Source: Saprospiraceae bacterium
Lineage (GTDB): Bacteria; Bacteroidota; Bacteroidia; Chitinophagales; Saprospiraceae
Reading direction: 5' to 3'
Length of the DNA: 54,385 nt
Assembly: GCA_020629845.1 (NCBI GenBank)
Contig: JAHDCQ010000003.1
Coordinates: forward strand, 11,298-65,682
Under the pieces are notes generated by a model. That model worked only from the letters and a program-made list of their open reading frames with translations. It had not been told where the DNA came from and did no database searches. A program made the position numbers and the translations under genes. Position 1 is the stretch's first letter. Every line of letters starts with the position of its first letter. Shown here one piece after another: positions 17,677-27,800 of the stretch.

Positions 17677-17993
17677 AATGTTTGTTTTAGACAAAAACAC
17701 TTCTAATCAATAGTAGGCATGCTTCTACTAGAGATTTGCTTTTAAAACATTAAAAAAGATAGAAGAACCATATTTGATAGCCCTGCTATTTTGTATGCTA
17801 TTTACTCTTTAGACTAGTGAAATTTAGATTTCTTACATCGTCTCTTAATTTTTTCAAAATTTCTTCCCCGAAATCACCCAATTCATATAATAATCTCCAA
17901 ATCCACATGAAAATCATAGATGAAATTCTATTTTTGCGCCGTCAAATTTATTTCATGGGCTTCAAGCCCTATCCTAACCATCAACCATTTTAC
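17677..17993. other. Divergent intergenic region between the sigma operon and pckA
   Basis: This 317-bp stretch carries a short symmetric site TAGTAG-N8-CTACTA at 17711-17730 near the minus-strand operon, and the pckA -7 box at 17929-17936. A frame opening upstream at 17817 runs into pckA, but most of it lies before the predicted transcription start and its residues do not match PEPCK. I see no further gene. Confidence 0.5.
17929..17936 (+). promoter_or_regulatory. -7 box (TATTTTTG) of the pckA promoter
   Basis: TATTTTTG matches TAnnTTTG and lies in CTATTTTTGCGCCGT, a 15-nt string that recurs exactly upstream of metK. No convincing -33 TTTG is visible. The predicted transcription start near 17943 supports a translation start at 17955 or 17994. 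Confidence 0.55.
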
Positions 17994-19586
17994 ATGGGTA
18001 CATTTAATAATAAGAATTGGAGGGTTAACCTTGAACCGGCTGCATTAGTAGAAAAAACGCTTGTAAAAGGACTCGGTAAGCTGAGTAACACAGGCGCGCT
18101 AGTCGTGAATACGGGAGAATTCACAGGTCGTTCACCTAAAGACCGTTTCGTAGTGAAAGATGACATTACAAAAGATACGGTAGATTGGGGCGACATTAAT
18201 TTGCCGATTTCACAGCAAAACTTCAAGGAGTTATTCGACAAAATATCGGAATATTCCCACACCCTTGAAGATATATATGTACGCGATGCGTATGCTTGCG
18301 CGAATCCAAGTTATCAGCTAAATATTCGCGTCTATACGGAATTTCCGTGGCAAAACATGTTCGCTTACAATATGTTCCTGCGCCCAACGGAGAAGCAACT
18401 ACGCAACTTTTCAGCAGATTGGGAAGTATACTCTTTCCCTGGTGTAATGGCAGATGCAAAGATAAATGGTACGCGCCAGCATAATTTTGCGATTCTGAAT
18501 TTCACCGAAAAGAAAATCATCATCGGTGGTACGGCTTACACAGGGGAAATCAAGAAAGGGATTTTCTCTGCCTTGAATTACCTCTTACCTGTGGAACGTG
18601 GTGTGTTACCTATGCACTGTTCAGCAAACGTGGGCGCAGAAGGTGATACCGCACTATTCTTTGGACTTTCAGGAACGGGTAAGACTACCCTATCCAATGA
18701 CCCAGAGCGTCGCTTGATTGGTGATGATGAGCATGGCTGGTCGAAAGAAAGTGTCTTCAACTTTGAAGGTGGTTGCTACGCAAAAACGATTGATTTATCG
18801 GCAACCAAAGAGCCACAAATCTATAATGCAATCAAGTTTGGTGCATTATTGGAAAATATCGGCTTCGAGGAAGATGGCTACACGCCTGACTATAAGGATT
18901 CTAGTATCACGCAAAATACGCGCGTGAGTTATCCGATTTATCACATTGATAATATCATGTATAACTCAAGAGGCGATTTGCCAGACAATATTTTCTTCTT
19001 GACTTGTGATGCTTTTGGAGTATTGCCTCCTATCTCTAAGCTTACACCAGAGCAAGCAATGTATCACTTTATGAGTGGCTACACAGCTAAAATTGCAGGT
19101 ACAGAAGTAGGCATCACTGAGCCTAAAGCGACCTTTTCTGCTTGTTTTGGCGCACCATTTTTACCACTCCACCCTGCTAAATATGCAGACTTATTAGGAG
19201 AAAAACTGAAGCTAGGTAATCGCAAAGGGGACGGCACAATTAATGTTTGGCTAGTGAATACTGGTTGGACAGGCGGTCGCTATGGCGAAGGTTCTCGTAT
19301 GGAATTGGCGTTTACACGTGCAATGATTAAGGCAGCTTTGACAGGCGAATTGAATAAGGTGGACTTCCACACACATCCAGTATTTGGCTTATCTATTCCG
19401 CGCACTTGTCCAGATGTGCCAAACGCGCTACTAAATCCACGCGACACATGGCGCAATGAGGAAGAATACGATAGAATGGCAAATGATTTAGCATTGCTTT
19501 TTATCAAAAACTTCCAAAAGTATGCGGATGAAGCAGCGGATAGCGTAAAGGCAGTTGCACCAACGCCTTTAGTATTGAAAGCATAG
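17994..19586 (+). CDS. pckA: Phosphoenolpyruvate carboxykinase (ATP)
   Basis: It converts oxaloacetate plus ATP to PEP, CO2 and ADP, the entry step of gluconeogenesis. The kinase-1a motif (P-loop) GLSGTGKTTLS, the kinase-2 motif LIGDDEHGW, the TGRSPKDRF substrate loop and RYGEGSRM are all present. From ATG 17994 the protein is 530 residues, normal for ATP-dependent PEPCK. ATG 17955 would add 13 residues. It is followed by a bidirectional terminator and the convergent ribE. Confidence 0.96.
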   Translation: MGTFNNKNWRVNLEPAALVEKTLVKGLGKLSNTGALVVNTGEFTGRSPKDRFVVKDDITKDTVDWGDINLPISQQNFKELFDKISEYSHTLEDIYVRDAYACANPSYQLNIRVYTEFPWQNMFAYNMFLRPTEKQLRNFSADWEVYSFPGVMADAKINGTRQHNFAILNFTEKKIIIGGTAYTGEIKKGIFSALNYLLPVERGVLPMHCSANVGAEGDTALFFGLSGTGKTTLSNDPERRLIGDDEHGWSKESVFNFEGGCYAKTIDLSATKEPQIYNAIKFGALLENIGFEEDGYTPDYKDSSITQNTRVSYPIYHIDNIMYNSRGDLPDNIFFLTCDAFGVLPPISKLTPEQAMYHFMSGYTAKIAGTEVGITEPKATFSACFGAPFLPLHPAKYADLLGEKLKLGNRKGDGTINVWLVNTGWTGGRYGEGSRMELAFTRAMIKAALTGELNKVDFHTHPVFGLSIPRTCPDVPNALLNPRDTWRNEEEYDRMANDLALLFIKNFQKYADEAADSVKAVAPTPLVLKA

Positions 19587-19610
19587 TCCTTTAAGGATTT
19601 TTTGATATAA

Positions 19611-19646
19611 AAATGGGCTGAGGAGTGTTAATTCCTTAGCCCATTT
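19611..19646. terminator. Bidirectional terminator between pckA and ribE
   Basis: A 14-bp stem AAATGGGCTGAGGA (19611-19624) pairs with 19633-19646 with one wobble position, and is followed by TTTCTTTTT on the plus strand. It serves two convergent genes. Confidence 0.85.
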
Positions 19647-19666
19647 CTTTTTACAATTGGATAAAC

Positions 19667-20257
19667 TTAAGCGTACACCGCCATATAGCGCGCAATATAT
19701 TTACCAATAATATCAAACTCCAAATTGATAGTGCTACCAACTTTAAAGGTATGAAAATTAGTGTGTTCATACGTATAGGGAATAATAGCTACGGAAAATT
19801 GCTTTTCCGTAGGATTGACCACAGTTAAGCTAGTGCCATTGACACAAACCGAGCCTTTATCCACTACAATATGCTCGGCAGTAGGTTCGTATTCAAAGGT
19901 AAAATACCAACTTCCATCTACTTCTTTAATATCTACACAAGTTCCCGTCGTATCTACGTGTCCCTGTATAATGTGTCCATCCAAACGAGCATTTGCCATC
20001 ATAGCACGCTCTAGATTTACTTTATCGCCTACTTTTAATTCGCCTATGTTGCTACGAATCAAGGTCTCTTCAATAGCTGTCACGGTATGCATATCGCCTA
20101 CTTGTTCCACTACGGTTAGGCATACGCCATTATGTGCGATACTTTGATCTATTTTTAGCTCTTTTGAAACTGCCGACTCAAAGGTAAGATGCACATTTGT
20201 GCCTTCGCGTTCTATTTTTTGAAGTGTTCCTAAAGCCTCTATTATTCCTGTAAACAT
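19667..20257 (-). CDS. ribE: Riboflavin synthase, alpha chain
   Basis: It dismutates two 6,7-dimethyl-8-ribityllumazine molecules into riboflavin. The 196-residue protein shows the expected duplication of two lumazine-binding barrels: MFTGIIEALG at the start, HNGVCLTVVEQ and LDGHIIQGHVDTTG in the first half, then VNGTSLTVV and GKYIARY in the second. No other rib genes are adjacent and no FMN riboswitch was seen upstream. Confidence 0.95.
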   Translation of the reverse strand: MFTGIIEALGTLQKIEREGTNVHLTFESAVSKELKIDQSIAHNGVCLTVVEQVGDMHTVTAIEETLIRSNIGELKVGDKVNLERAMMANARLDGHIIQGHVDTTGTCVDIKEVDGSWYFTFEYEPTAEHIVVDKGSVCVNGTSLTVVNPTEKQFSVAIIPYTYEHTNFHTFKVGSTINLEFDIIGKYIARYMAVYA

Positions 20258-20313
20258 TTAAGATAAAGATATAATGATAAGAGACTTTCCTCGTCTCTAT
20301 ATCAAAAACATAA

Positions 20314-20370
20314 AGGCGCGAAGCCATAGAGAAATAAAAAAAAAGAAAAAAACTCTACGTCTCCACGCCT
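20314..20370. repeat. Intergenic hairpin between the E1 dehydrogenase and ribE genes
   Basis: Arms AGGCGCGAAGCCATAGA (20314-20330) and 20354-20370 pair at 13 of 17 positions, plus wobble pairs, around an A-rich loop. It reads as one of the intergenic word-type palindromes of this genome and may act as a terminator for the upstream minus-strand... ribE lies downstream of neither promoter, so direction is uncertain. Confidence 0.45.
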
Positions 20371-20376
20371 GTATGC

Positions 20377-22449
20377 TTAATAAGCTAATAATTCTTTCAA
20401 TTTGGCTTCCACTTTTGTACTTGATGGTAGCATCGTTTGCTCCAAAATACTATTTAATGGAATAGCAGGTGTAGTGATAGACCCCATTGTCATTACTGGC
20501 GCGTCTAGGTATTGAAAACAACGTTCTTGTATTAAAGCTGCCAAACTACGCGCAAAGGAATTATCAACAGGCTCTTCTGTCAGCACTAGGCACCTGCCAT
20601 GTCGCTGTGCAGATGCTAAGATTGCTGCTTCATCTAGTGGATAAAGCGTACGTAAGTCAATAATTTCAATTTGCCCTTCAAAGGCTTTGGCAGCATTCCA
20701 TGCCCAATGTACACCCATGCCGTAGGTAATAACAGTCAAACTCTCTCCTTGTTCAATTTGGCCTGCATCAGCTTCTAATACCGTATTCGATTTACCAAAA
20801 GGTAATATATAATCTTCCGAAGGCTCGATGCTACGCGCATTTTCTGTGCCTTTTACTTTCGACCAATATAAGCCTTTATGTTCAAAAATCACAACTGGAT
20901 TTGGATCATGATAGGCGGCCTTAATCAAACCTTTCAAGTCAGCTCCATTACTTGGATAGGCAATTTTAATCCCGCGAATATTCGTCACCACCGATTCCAC
21001 GCTCGACGAGTGATACGGGCCACCGCTACCATACGCGCCAATGGGTACGCGCAGAATCATGCTCACGGGCCATTTTCCATTACTTAAATAGCAAGAACGA
21101 CTCACCTCGGTAAACAACTGATTTAAGCCTGGCCAGATATAATCCGCGAATTGCACTTCTACTATCGGCTTCAAACCTACTGCCGACATTCCGACTGTAG
21201 AACCAACAATATAGGCTTCTTGAATGGGTGTATTGAACACTCGTTCCTTGCCAAATTTCTGTGCAAGTGTTGCTGCTTCCCGAAATACGCCACCGAGTCG
21301 CATCCCAACATCCTGCCCATACAACATACATTCTTGATGCTTTAGCATGAGTTCCTTCACCGCATTCAAGGCACAATCTACCATAACAACTTCATCGGCC
21401 TTTTCAGGGCTGCGCGTTCCTTGTTCCTCCGTAATTGGTGTTGGAGCAAAGTGATGCGTCATCAAGTCGGAAGGTTCTGGATTAGGCATTTCCAATGCAA
21501 GTTCAAAATCTGCCTGTACAGTAGTCGCTACTTCTTTTTCAATAGCTTTAATTTCTTTTTCCTTCACCCCTGCCTCTAATAGATGATTTCGAAGTATCGG
21601 ATAAGGATCATGCAATTTATCACGATGCAAGTCGTCTCGGTACCACTCCATGCGTACACCCGAAGTATGGTGATTCAAAAGCGGCACGCGTGCATGCACC
21701 AAAAATGGACGACGTTCTTCACGCACTACTTTTATAGCGCGTTCAAGCGTTGCATAACATTCTAAAAAATCAGGGCCATAAATACTAGCTGACTCAATTC
21801 CATGAAAGCCTTTCATATATTCTGCCGCAGTCTGCGCTCGAACTTCATCATGACTAGCAGAAATATTCCACTCATTATCCTGTACCAAATATAAAATGGG
21901 CAACTGCCGCAAGGCTGCCATCTGAAAAGCTTCAGACACCTCGCCTTCTGTCACCGAGGCATCACCGAGCGAACAGATAACGATGGGCGCGTCTTTTCCG
22001 AAATCTTCTGCTATGCCCAATTGCTCCTTGTATTGCATACCCATTGCCACGCCCGTCGCAGGAATCGCTTGCATACCTGTAGCAGAAGATTGGTGCGGAA
22101 TTTTTGGTTTATCAGCATCTTTCAAACTTGGGTGCGAATAATAGGTGCGCCCGCCCGAAAAAGGATCGTCGCGCTTTGCTAAGAGTTGCAACATTAAATC
22201 ATAAGGACGCATCCCGACGCTCAATAACATCGCATCATCCCGATAGTAGGGAAAGACATAATCTTGTGGAAACAATTGCATGCCTGCCGCTAACTGAATC
22301 GCCTCATGTCCGCGCGACGTAGCGTGTACATATTTAGAAACAAGCTTAAAATTTTCCTCATAGAGTTCAGTCATGGTTTTGGCCGTACACATCAGCCGAA
22401 AGGCAGCTAATTGTATTTTTTTGCTGACTCGTGTTTGTTCTAGTATCAT
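20377..22449 (-). CDS. 2-oxoacid dehydrogenase E1, fused alpha and beta subunits
   Basis: This 690-residue protein catalyses thiamine-diphosphate-dependent decarboxylation in a branched-chain 2-oxoacid or pyruvate dehydrogenase complex. The alpha part (about 1-340) carries the ThDP motif GDASVTEGEVSEAF...QDNEWNIS. The beta part (about 350-690) has QDVGMRLGGVFREA, TPIQEAYIVGSTVGM and GAYGSGGPYHS. The ATG at 22449 (MILEQTRVSKKIQLAAF) fits the family better than one 57 nt upstream. A fused chain is common in Bacteroidota, where it is often labelled 2-oxoisovalerate dehydrogenase. E2/E3 genes are not nearby, so the substrate is undecided. Confidence 0.9.
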   Translation of the reverse strand: MILEQTRVSKKIQLAAFRLMCTAKTMTELYEENFKLVSKYVHATSRGHEAIQLAAGMQLFPQDYVFPYYRDDAMLLSVGMRPYDLMLQLLAKRDDPFSGGRTYYSHPSLKDADKPKIPHQSSATGMQAIPATGVAMGMQYKEQLGIAEDFGKDAPIVICSLGDASVTEGEVSEAFQMAALRQLPILYLVQDNEWNISASHDEVRAQTAAEYMKGFHGIESASIYGPDFLECYATLERAIKVVREERRPFLVHARVPLLNHHTSGVRMEWYRDDLHRDKLHDPYPILRNHLLEAGVKEKEIKAIEKEVATTVQADFELALEMPNPEPSDLMTHHFAPTPITEEQGTRSPEKADEVVMVDCALNAVKELMLKHQECMLYGQDVGMRLGGVFREAATLAQKFGKERVFNTPIQEAYIVGSTVGMSAVGLKPIVEVQFADYIWPGLNQLFTEVSRSCYLSNGKWPVSMILRVPIGAYGSGGPYHSSSVESVVTNIRGIKIAYPSNGADLKGLIKAAYHDPNPVVIFEHKGLYWSKVKGTENARSIEPSEDYILPFGKSNTVLEADAGQIEQGESLTVITYGMGVHWAWNAAKAFEGQIEIIDLRTLYPLDEAAILASAQRHGRCLVLTEEPVDNSFARSLAALIQERCFQYLDAPVMTMGSITTPAIPLNSILEQTMLPSSTKVEAKLKELLAY

Positions 22450-22489
22450 TTTTAAATGGTTAGGCTTTGTTTTAGATGTGAGGTTTAAA

Positions 22490-23086
22490 TTAATTCGTTT
22501 CCTCACGATAAGCTACATCAGATTTTTGATAGACATTGTCACCACGCAGACTGCGTTTGACATTCCAACATTGAATGGCATCTGCCTTTTTCAAGTCAGG
22601 ATTGTCGGCTAAAAAATCTCTGATATAGGTATTGTATTCAAATTGTGGTGCAATTTCTTTTTGTTTATTATGCTTATGGGTAGCCGTAATTGTTTTCCAA
22701 GCTTCGATAGCGTCCGCGAGCGTTTTTCCTGTATTGGCTTTCATCCAATTCATGAATTTCACATTGAATTTGAAGGATGCCCCGATTTGTGTTTGGAAAA
22801 AAGTACGGACGTTCTCAGTATTTTTGTAGTTATCTGTAATAATAGTTGCTAGGCTTAGGGGAGTATTTTTCCAGTCGAAGGATGAAGTCGTTTTTTGAGT
22901 AGATTTTGAGGCGAGTTTTTTACCCGTTTTTAGATAATGTTCAATCCGATTTGCGATTTCAACTTTACTACCCTGCCTACTCAATCCCTCCGCTTTACAA
23001 AAGTGTATTAATTCCTCTTTCAGCCAGTAAAAATCCCTGAAATCTTCTACCGAAATTGTTTTATCTAAATCGGGTCGTTTATCCAT
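22490..23086 (-). CDS. SAP-domain, DUF6434-type protein
   Basis: This 198-residue protein opens with DKTISVEDFRDFYWLKEELI and a SAP-like helix-extended-loop-helix (FCKAEGLSRQGSKVEIANRI, about 29-48), a motif often used to bind DNA. The rest (FKFNVKFMNWMKANTGKTLA, about 105-124) matches my memory of the DUF6434 region. ATG 23086 is chosen, since the earlier in-frame ATG at 23125 lies within the intergenic hairpin. It is cytoplasmic and rich in Lys. Function unknown. Confidence 0.7.
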   Translation of the reverse strand: MDKRPDLDKTISVEDFRDFYWLKEELIHFCKAEGLSRQGSKVEIANRIEHYLKTGKKLASKSTQKTTSSFDWKNTPLSLATIITDNYKNTENVRTFFQTQIGASFKFNVKFMNWMKANTGKTLADAIEAWKTITATHKHNKQKEIAPQFEYNTYIRDFLADNPDLKKADAIQCWNVKRSLRGDNVYQKSDVAYREETN

Positions 23087-23100
23087 ATTGTTCTTACATA

Positions 23101-23167
23101 AACCACATAAGACATATAAGGTCACATAAGTTCATGACTTATATGTTCTTATATCCCTTATGTGGTT
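23101..23167. repeat. Intergenic hairpin built on the word CACATAAG
   Basis: An 11-bp perfect outer stem AACCACATAAG (23101-23111) pairs with 23157-23167, and an inner 8-bp stem CATATAAG (23113-23120) pairs with 23138-23145. The word (CA)CATAAG occurs repeatedly inside. It fills the spacer between two minus-strand genes. Confidence 0.65.
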
Positions 23168-23176
23168 CAACTAAAA

Positions 23177-24823
23177 TTAGAATCTCAAATTAATCCCTCC
23201 AAGCGCGTTCAAGCCAAAGGTTGGATAACGATACCAACGCTGACGACGATTATTGGCAATATTATTCACCTGAAGAAACGCTCCAAAATTCTTAGAGAAA
23301 AAATATTCTGCCCCCATACTGATGTCGAATAAGCCATTTAGGTTTTGTGCTAAGCCTTCTTCATCTCGATAGGGAACACCATTTTCCATGAATAATTCCG
23401 CTTTTACTTGTAGCAATTCTTTACGCAACTGCATACTGTATTGTACGGAAGCATTCGCCTCAAAAGAAGGCAAGTGCCACGGACGCTCATCATGATCCAC
23501 AGGGTTGAAAATGCTTTGCCCAAGCGCGCCGCTTACTTTGAAGTCATCAATCGTCGCTTCTGCACTCACTTTGATATTGAAAATATTGAAATCTAAGTAA
23601 TCTACTGTAAAGCGATCAACATTAGTTCTATCCCAATTGAATACCGCCAAGTCTTCCGTCACTTTATAGCCCGCTTCTGCACGATAGCCAATGCCGCGTA
23701 CATTTCCTTGTGCGCCACCGTAGTATTTCCAATATTTGGTGTTACCAATTCGTAGGCGCGACACGATATATGGATTGTATTCTGCTAAATTGCGGAAACT
23801 ATTTTTATTCAATCCACCTGATGCGCCAACAAAAATACTTACTACACTCGGCACCACATTGGCTGCAATTTCCGCATCAGGAAAAAAGCTAAACTGGTCA
23901 TCGCTTGATACGATATTCGCGCCTGCTTTCACACGGAAGCTTTGCCCGTGATAGGTAAAAGCAGGGGTCAAATAGAAGTTGTTCAGCTTTTGTGTACTAT
24001 CCGAAGTGGTAGAATAATTGGTAAAATCTGTTTCCAAACCTACACTTAGCGAGTGCAAGCCTTGAATCCATTTTTCGCCCATTATTTTTAGGTCAAAGCC
24101 TGTCTCATTGGTAATGTCACGATCGCCCATACCATAGAAATCTATGCCCGCGCTATAATTGAAGTCGCCTGTGGTACGTGTACCATTGAAGACCTTTACA
24201 CCTGCATCAAAAATGGAATAGGTTTGCTTGTAATTGTCTGGGTCTTCAGGACGATTCAATGCTAAAGTGACAGAATCGGCATTATAGCCATAATAGTGGA
24301 ATACATCATTAATGTAGCCCAATGAAGCTTTCACCGCAGGGCCGCGCTTGGTATAATAGGTGCCTTCTGCGCCTAAATCAAGATTCGCAAACTTTTGATT
24401 TTCTATCGAACGCCCATTATCGCCATAGTGATAATCGCCACGCAAGCCAAGATTAAAATTCTTATTGACAAAGGTATTGTAACGCCCTTCACCATAAATC
24501 GAATTTGGAATACCGCCGCCTGCTTTCAGATAGCCTTTATAAGAAGGCGGTAGGCGATTCCCACGAATTGCTAAGGGACGAATACGAGGTGGCGGATACT
24601 CGATGCTTAAATTCCGACTTGGTACATCGTAGCGTTGCCGCGTGGTAGTAGTATCCAAATTAGGTAAAGTGGGGTGGACATTTATCTTTTCTGTTTCGAT
24701 AAGGCGCGCATCAAAATCGCGGATAATCTCCACTTCCTCCGACTCCAAATCCTCCTGTGCCTGTACTACATTTGCCGCAAATAAAAAGAGGATGCACCAG
24801 AAACTATATTTTAAAAAATTCAT
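23177..24823 (-). CDS. Outer-membrane beta-barrel protein (TonB-receptor-like barrel without plug)
   Basis: This 548-residue protein has a signal peptide (FWCILFLFAANVVQAQ) and a short periplasmic linker. Then come many amphipathic strands (YKGYLKAGGGIPNSIYGEGR, FNLGLRGDYHYGD, FRVKAGANIVSS) ending in LGGINLRF with a terminal Phe. It lacks a recognisable plug domain. It directly follows a very large TPR protein gene on the same strand, a pairing I recall as common in Bacteroidota, so the two may act as one envelope system. Substrate unknown. Confidence 0.75.
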   Translation of the reverse strand: MNFLKYSFWCILFLFAANVVQAQEDLESEEVEIIRDFDARLIETEKINVHPTLPNLDTTTTRQRYDVPSRNLSIEYPPPRIRPLAIRGNRLPPSYKGYLKAGGGIPNSIYGEGRYNTFVNKNFNLGLRGDYHYGDNGRSIENQKFANLDLGAEGTYYTKRGPAVKASLGYINDVFHYYGYNADSVTLALNRPEDPDNYKQTYSIFDAGVKVFNGTRTTGDFNYSAGIDFYGMGDRDITNETGFDLKIMGEKWIQGLHSLSVGLETDFTNYSTTSDSTQKLNNFYLTPAFTYHGQSFRVKAGANIVSSDDQFSFFPDAEIAANVVPSVVSIFVGASGGLNKNSFRNLAEYNPYIVSRLRIGNTKYWKYYGGAQGNVRGIGYRAEAGYKVTEDLAVFNWDRTNVDRFTVDYLDFNIFNIKVSAEATIDDFKVSGALGQSIFNPVDHDERPWHLPSFEANASVQYSMQLRKELLQVKAELFMENGVPYRDEEGLAQNLNGLFDISMGAEYFFSKNFGAFLQVNNIANNRRQRWYRYPTFGLNALGGINLRF

Positions 24824-24837
24824 TTTTAATGAATAAT

Positions 24838-24896
24838 GAACAATTAATAATGAATAATGAGCAGTCCCAATTATTCATTATTAATTATCAATTGTT
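24838..24896. repeat. Intergenic hairpin of AATAATGA words
   Basis: A perfect 16-bp stem AATTAATAATGAATAA (24842-24857) pairs with 24871-24886. An outer AACAATT/AATTGTT pair extends it with a bulge. It occupies nearly all of the 71-bp spacer between the TPR gene stop and the barrel gene start. Confidence 0.65.
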
Positions 24897-27800
24897 AATT
24901 ATTATTCCCGCCTTCGTCGAAAATCATTTCGTCTGAAGAAGATTCAATACGGCTATTGCCTTCGATACGCTTATTTAATACATTCAATTTTTCTTGCGCG
25001 CTGGCAATCAAATCTTTATCGCCATCATAATGCTCTAGTAATGCTTCGAGTGTGGCTTGAGCGTTGAATAAATCGCCTTTTTCGGTCAAAATATCTGCCA
25101 GCAAAATCACACTTTTCGCTACCCAGTAGGGATAACTAGAACTTTCTCGGTTCGAGTTAATGGCTACTTCTTGCGCTTTATCTAAGTCACGCTGTAAGTA
25201 GTGGATATAAGCGATTAAATAGCGCGCTTCGGCAGTTTGCTCATTATCGCTCGTAGCTACTACCTGATTGAAGGCAGAGAGTGCTTTCCCATAATCTTTG
25301 CGGTCATAAGCTACTTTACCCAAGTAGAAATTCGCTTGCGCGCGCTCTTCGGGGCTTGCTTGGCGATTGTTGGCTACTTTGCCTGCAATACCTAGCACTT
25401 CGCTCGTCAGACCTGCACGATAGGCACTACGCAATGCGCCCACTTGTGCCACTAAACGCACTTGCTCATTATCTGCTATTTCTTCCAGCTTCACATAATG
25501 CTTATAGGCACGGCGGAAATCTTGCTCCGAATTGTAGGCAATCAAAGCTGCCTTTTCCAATGCTTTTGGATAATAGCGACTTTGCCCACGATTAATCACG
25601 TACTCATAATCAAGGAGCGCGTTAGAAAATAGCTTTAATTGACTATAAGCATCGCCCCGACGATAGTGCGCTAAAATCACCTGCTGTCCATTCGGATATT
25701 TGCTAATATAGGAAGTGTATTGGTCAATCGCACGCTGATAATTACCATTTTCAAACTGCGATTCAGCAGCACGGAAGCTAATCGCGTCACGCTCGGCACT
25801 ATCTACATCATAACCTGTCGTTTTCAAAAATGCCAAGTACGCATCTGGATTACCCATGTCATTCACATAGATTTCCTCTAAAGCGCGCAGTGCGGCTTGA
25901 GCTTCATTTGGCTCTGGATTGTTCGAGAATATTTTTTTGTAATATTCTACGGCTTCATTCAATTGGCGTTGGTTGTATTTCACCAAACCGAGTTGAATCA
26001 ATGCTTGATTGACTAAATCCGATTTTTTACCATAATCTCGCACCAAAATCTCTAGCGGTCCGACAGCTCTATTCAATTCGCCCATGCTTTGATACGCTAC
26101 TCCTAATTGCAGAAGGGCATCATCGGCATATTCCGAGCGTGGGTATTTATTCACTAAATTTTCTAAAGCTACAATTTTATCCGTATCGCGCCCCTGCAAG
26201 CCTTGTATAATTGCCTTTTGATACAAGGCATATACAAAACCTGGATAGTTATTCTGAATCGCCTCATTATAATAGCGCAAAGCGGCATCGTAGCGGTTGC
26301 CTTTAAATAAGCAATCACCCAAACGCAAGGTCGCATCGCCTTTTATGTCTTCTTCTACCTTAGTAGGCGAACTAGAAGCACGGCGACGGCGAATATCAAT
26401 AAGCGTCTCCTCGAAATAGCCAAGCGCGCCTGTGTAATTATCTTGACGTAAATAATTATAGCCCAAAATATAATTAGCCGTATAAAGTGCCGACTCTTCA
26501 GGCAAGCGCAAAGGACGAGCTAAGGTCAAAAACTGATTCAGTAATTGACTACTTTCATTATAGTCTTTCTCTTGATGAGCAATATCCCCTAACCAATAAA
26601 TAGCCAAAGCTTTTGTAGTGGGATCTACGGGATCCTCTAGCGATTGCTCGAAGTATTGCTTGGCATCGTTTAAATTACCTGCATTGTAGAATTGCACCGC
26701 ACGATAGTAGGTTACTTTCTGCAAAGCTTCGCGCAATTCAGGCGTACGGGCATTTAGACCTTTTATGGTTGCAATAGCGCGTTCATAATCGCGTGTATCT
26801 AGGAAAATTTTACTCATTAATGCCTGTGCATCGGTATAATGCCGCGAGTCGGTAGTGATACTTCTCAAGGCAGAAATCGCGTCACGCTCGTATTTTAATT
26901 CATACGAAAGCTTCGCATAATTAAACAACGCATCATCCTGAATAACCTGATCGTACTGCATACGCGCGGCTGCACCAAAGGCATTTCGGGCAGAATTGCG
27001 GGCTTTTTTATTGCCAATTTGCAAATACAATCGCCCTAGATTATACAGTGCGTTCTGCCCCAATTCGCTATCCGTATTCGTGAGTTCCTCAAAGTATTTT
27101 ATCGCCTTGCGTGGCTGATTATTTTCGAGATACACTACGCCGAGTTGGTAAAATTCCTCCTCACGCATTTTACTCGAACTCTCTGCATATCGCTCTAAAT
27201 AAGGCAAGGCATTTGAATACTGCTCGCGCTCGAAATAGGTCTGCCCAATAAGTTGATTTATTTCTTTTTGATTTTTGGTAACACCTTGATTTAGCTTTGG
27301 AATAGCATATTCCAGCAACTCATCATAGCGTCCTTCTGAGAAGTAAATTTGCGTGAGGTAATACGGCAAGACCGACTTGTATTTCTTAGAACGGTCGCGC
27401 TCCACGATTTTGAAATTGCTAATCGCTTGGCTGTATTTGCCCTCATAGAAATTAATCAAGCCTAAGTAGTAATTCGTAGGATAGTAATAATCCTTATCCT
27501 GAATACCCTTGATTTGATTAAAATTCTTCTTCGCTAAGCCGAATTGCTTTTGCGCGAAATAAGCATAGCCCATTTTGAACTTTACCTCGCTCAATTCCTC
27601 ACGAGTAAGGCTATTGCTTGGTGCTTGCCCATAGAATTGCACCGCGCGCGCATAATCTTTGATGCTGAAATAGTAATTGGCTAATTCTATCAAAGCCTGA
27701 TTAGAAGCGGGATCAGGGGCGGCTTCTCGGATGAAATCAAGCATTATTTTCTCACTATCAGGCAAGCCTTGCCGTACCGCACAGCGTCCGACATAGAGTT

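Noticed and set aside
20258-20376. FMN riboswitch near ribE
   Set aside because: The sequence upstream of ribE is short and holds only a word-type hairpin belonging to the spacer.
20274-20465. 63-codon plus-strand frame
   Set aside because: It covers the intergenic hairpin and the end of the E1 gene on the other strand.
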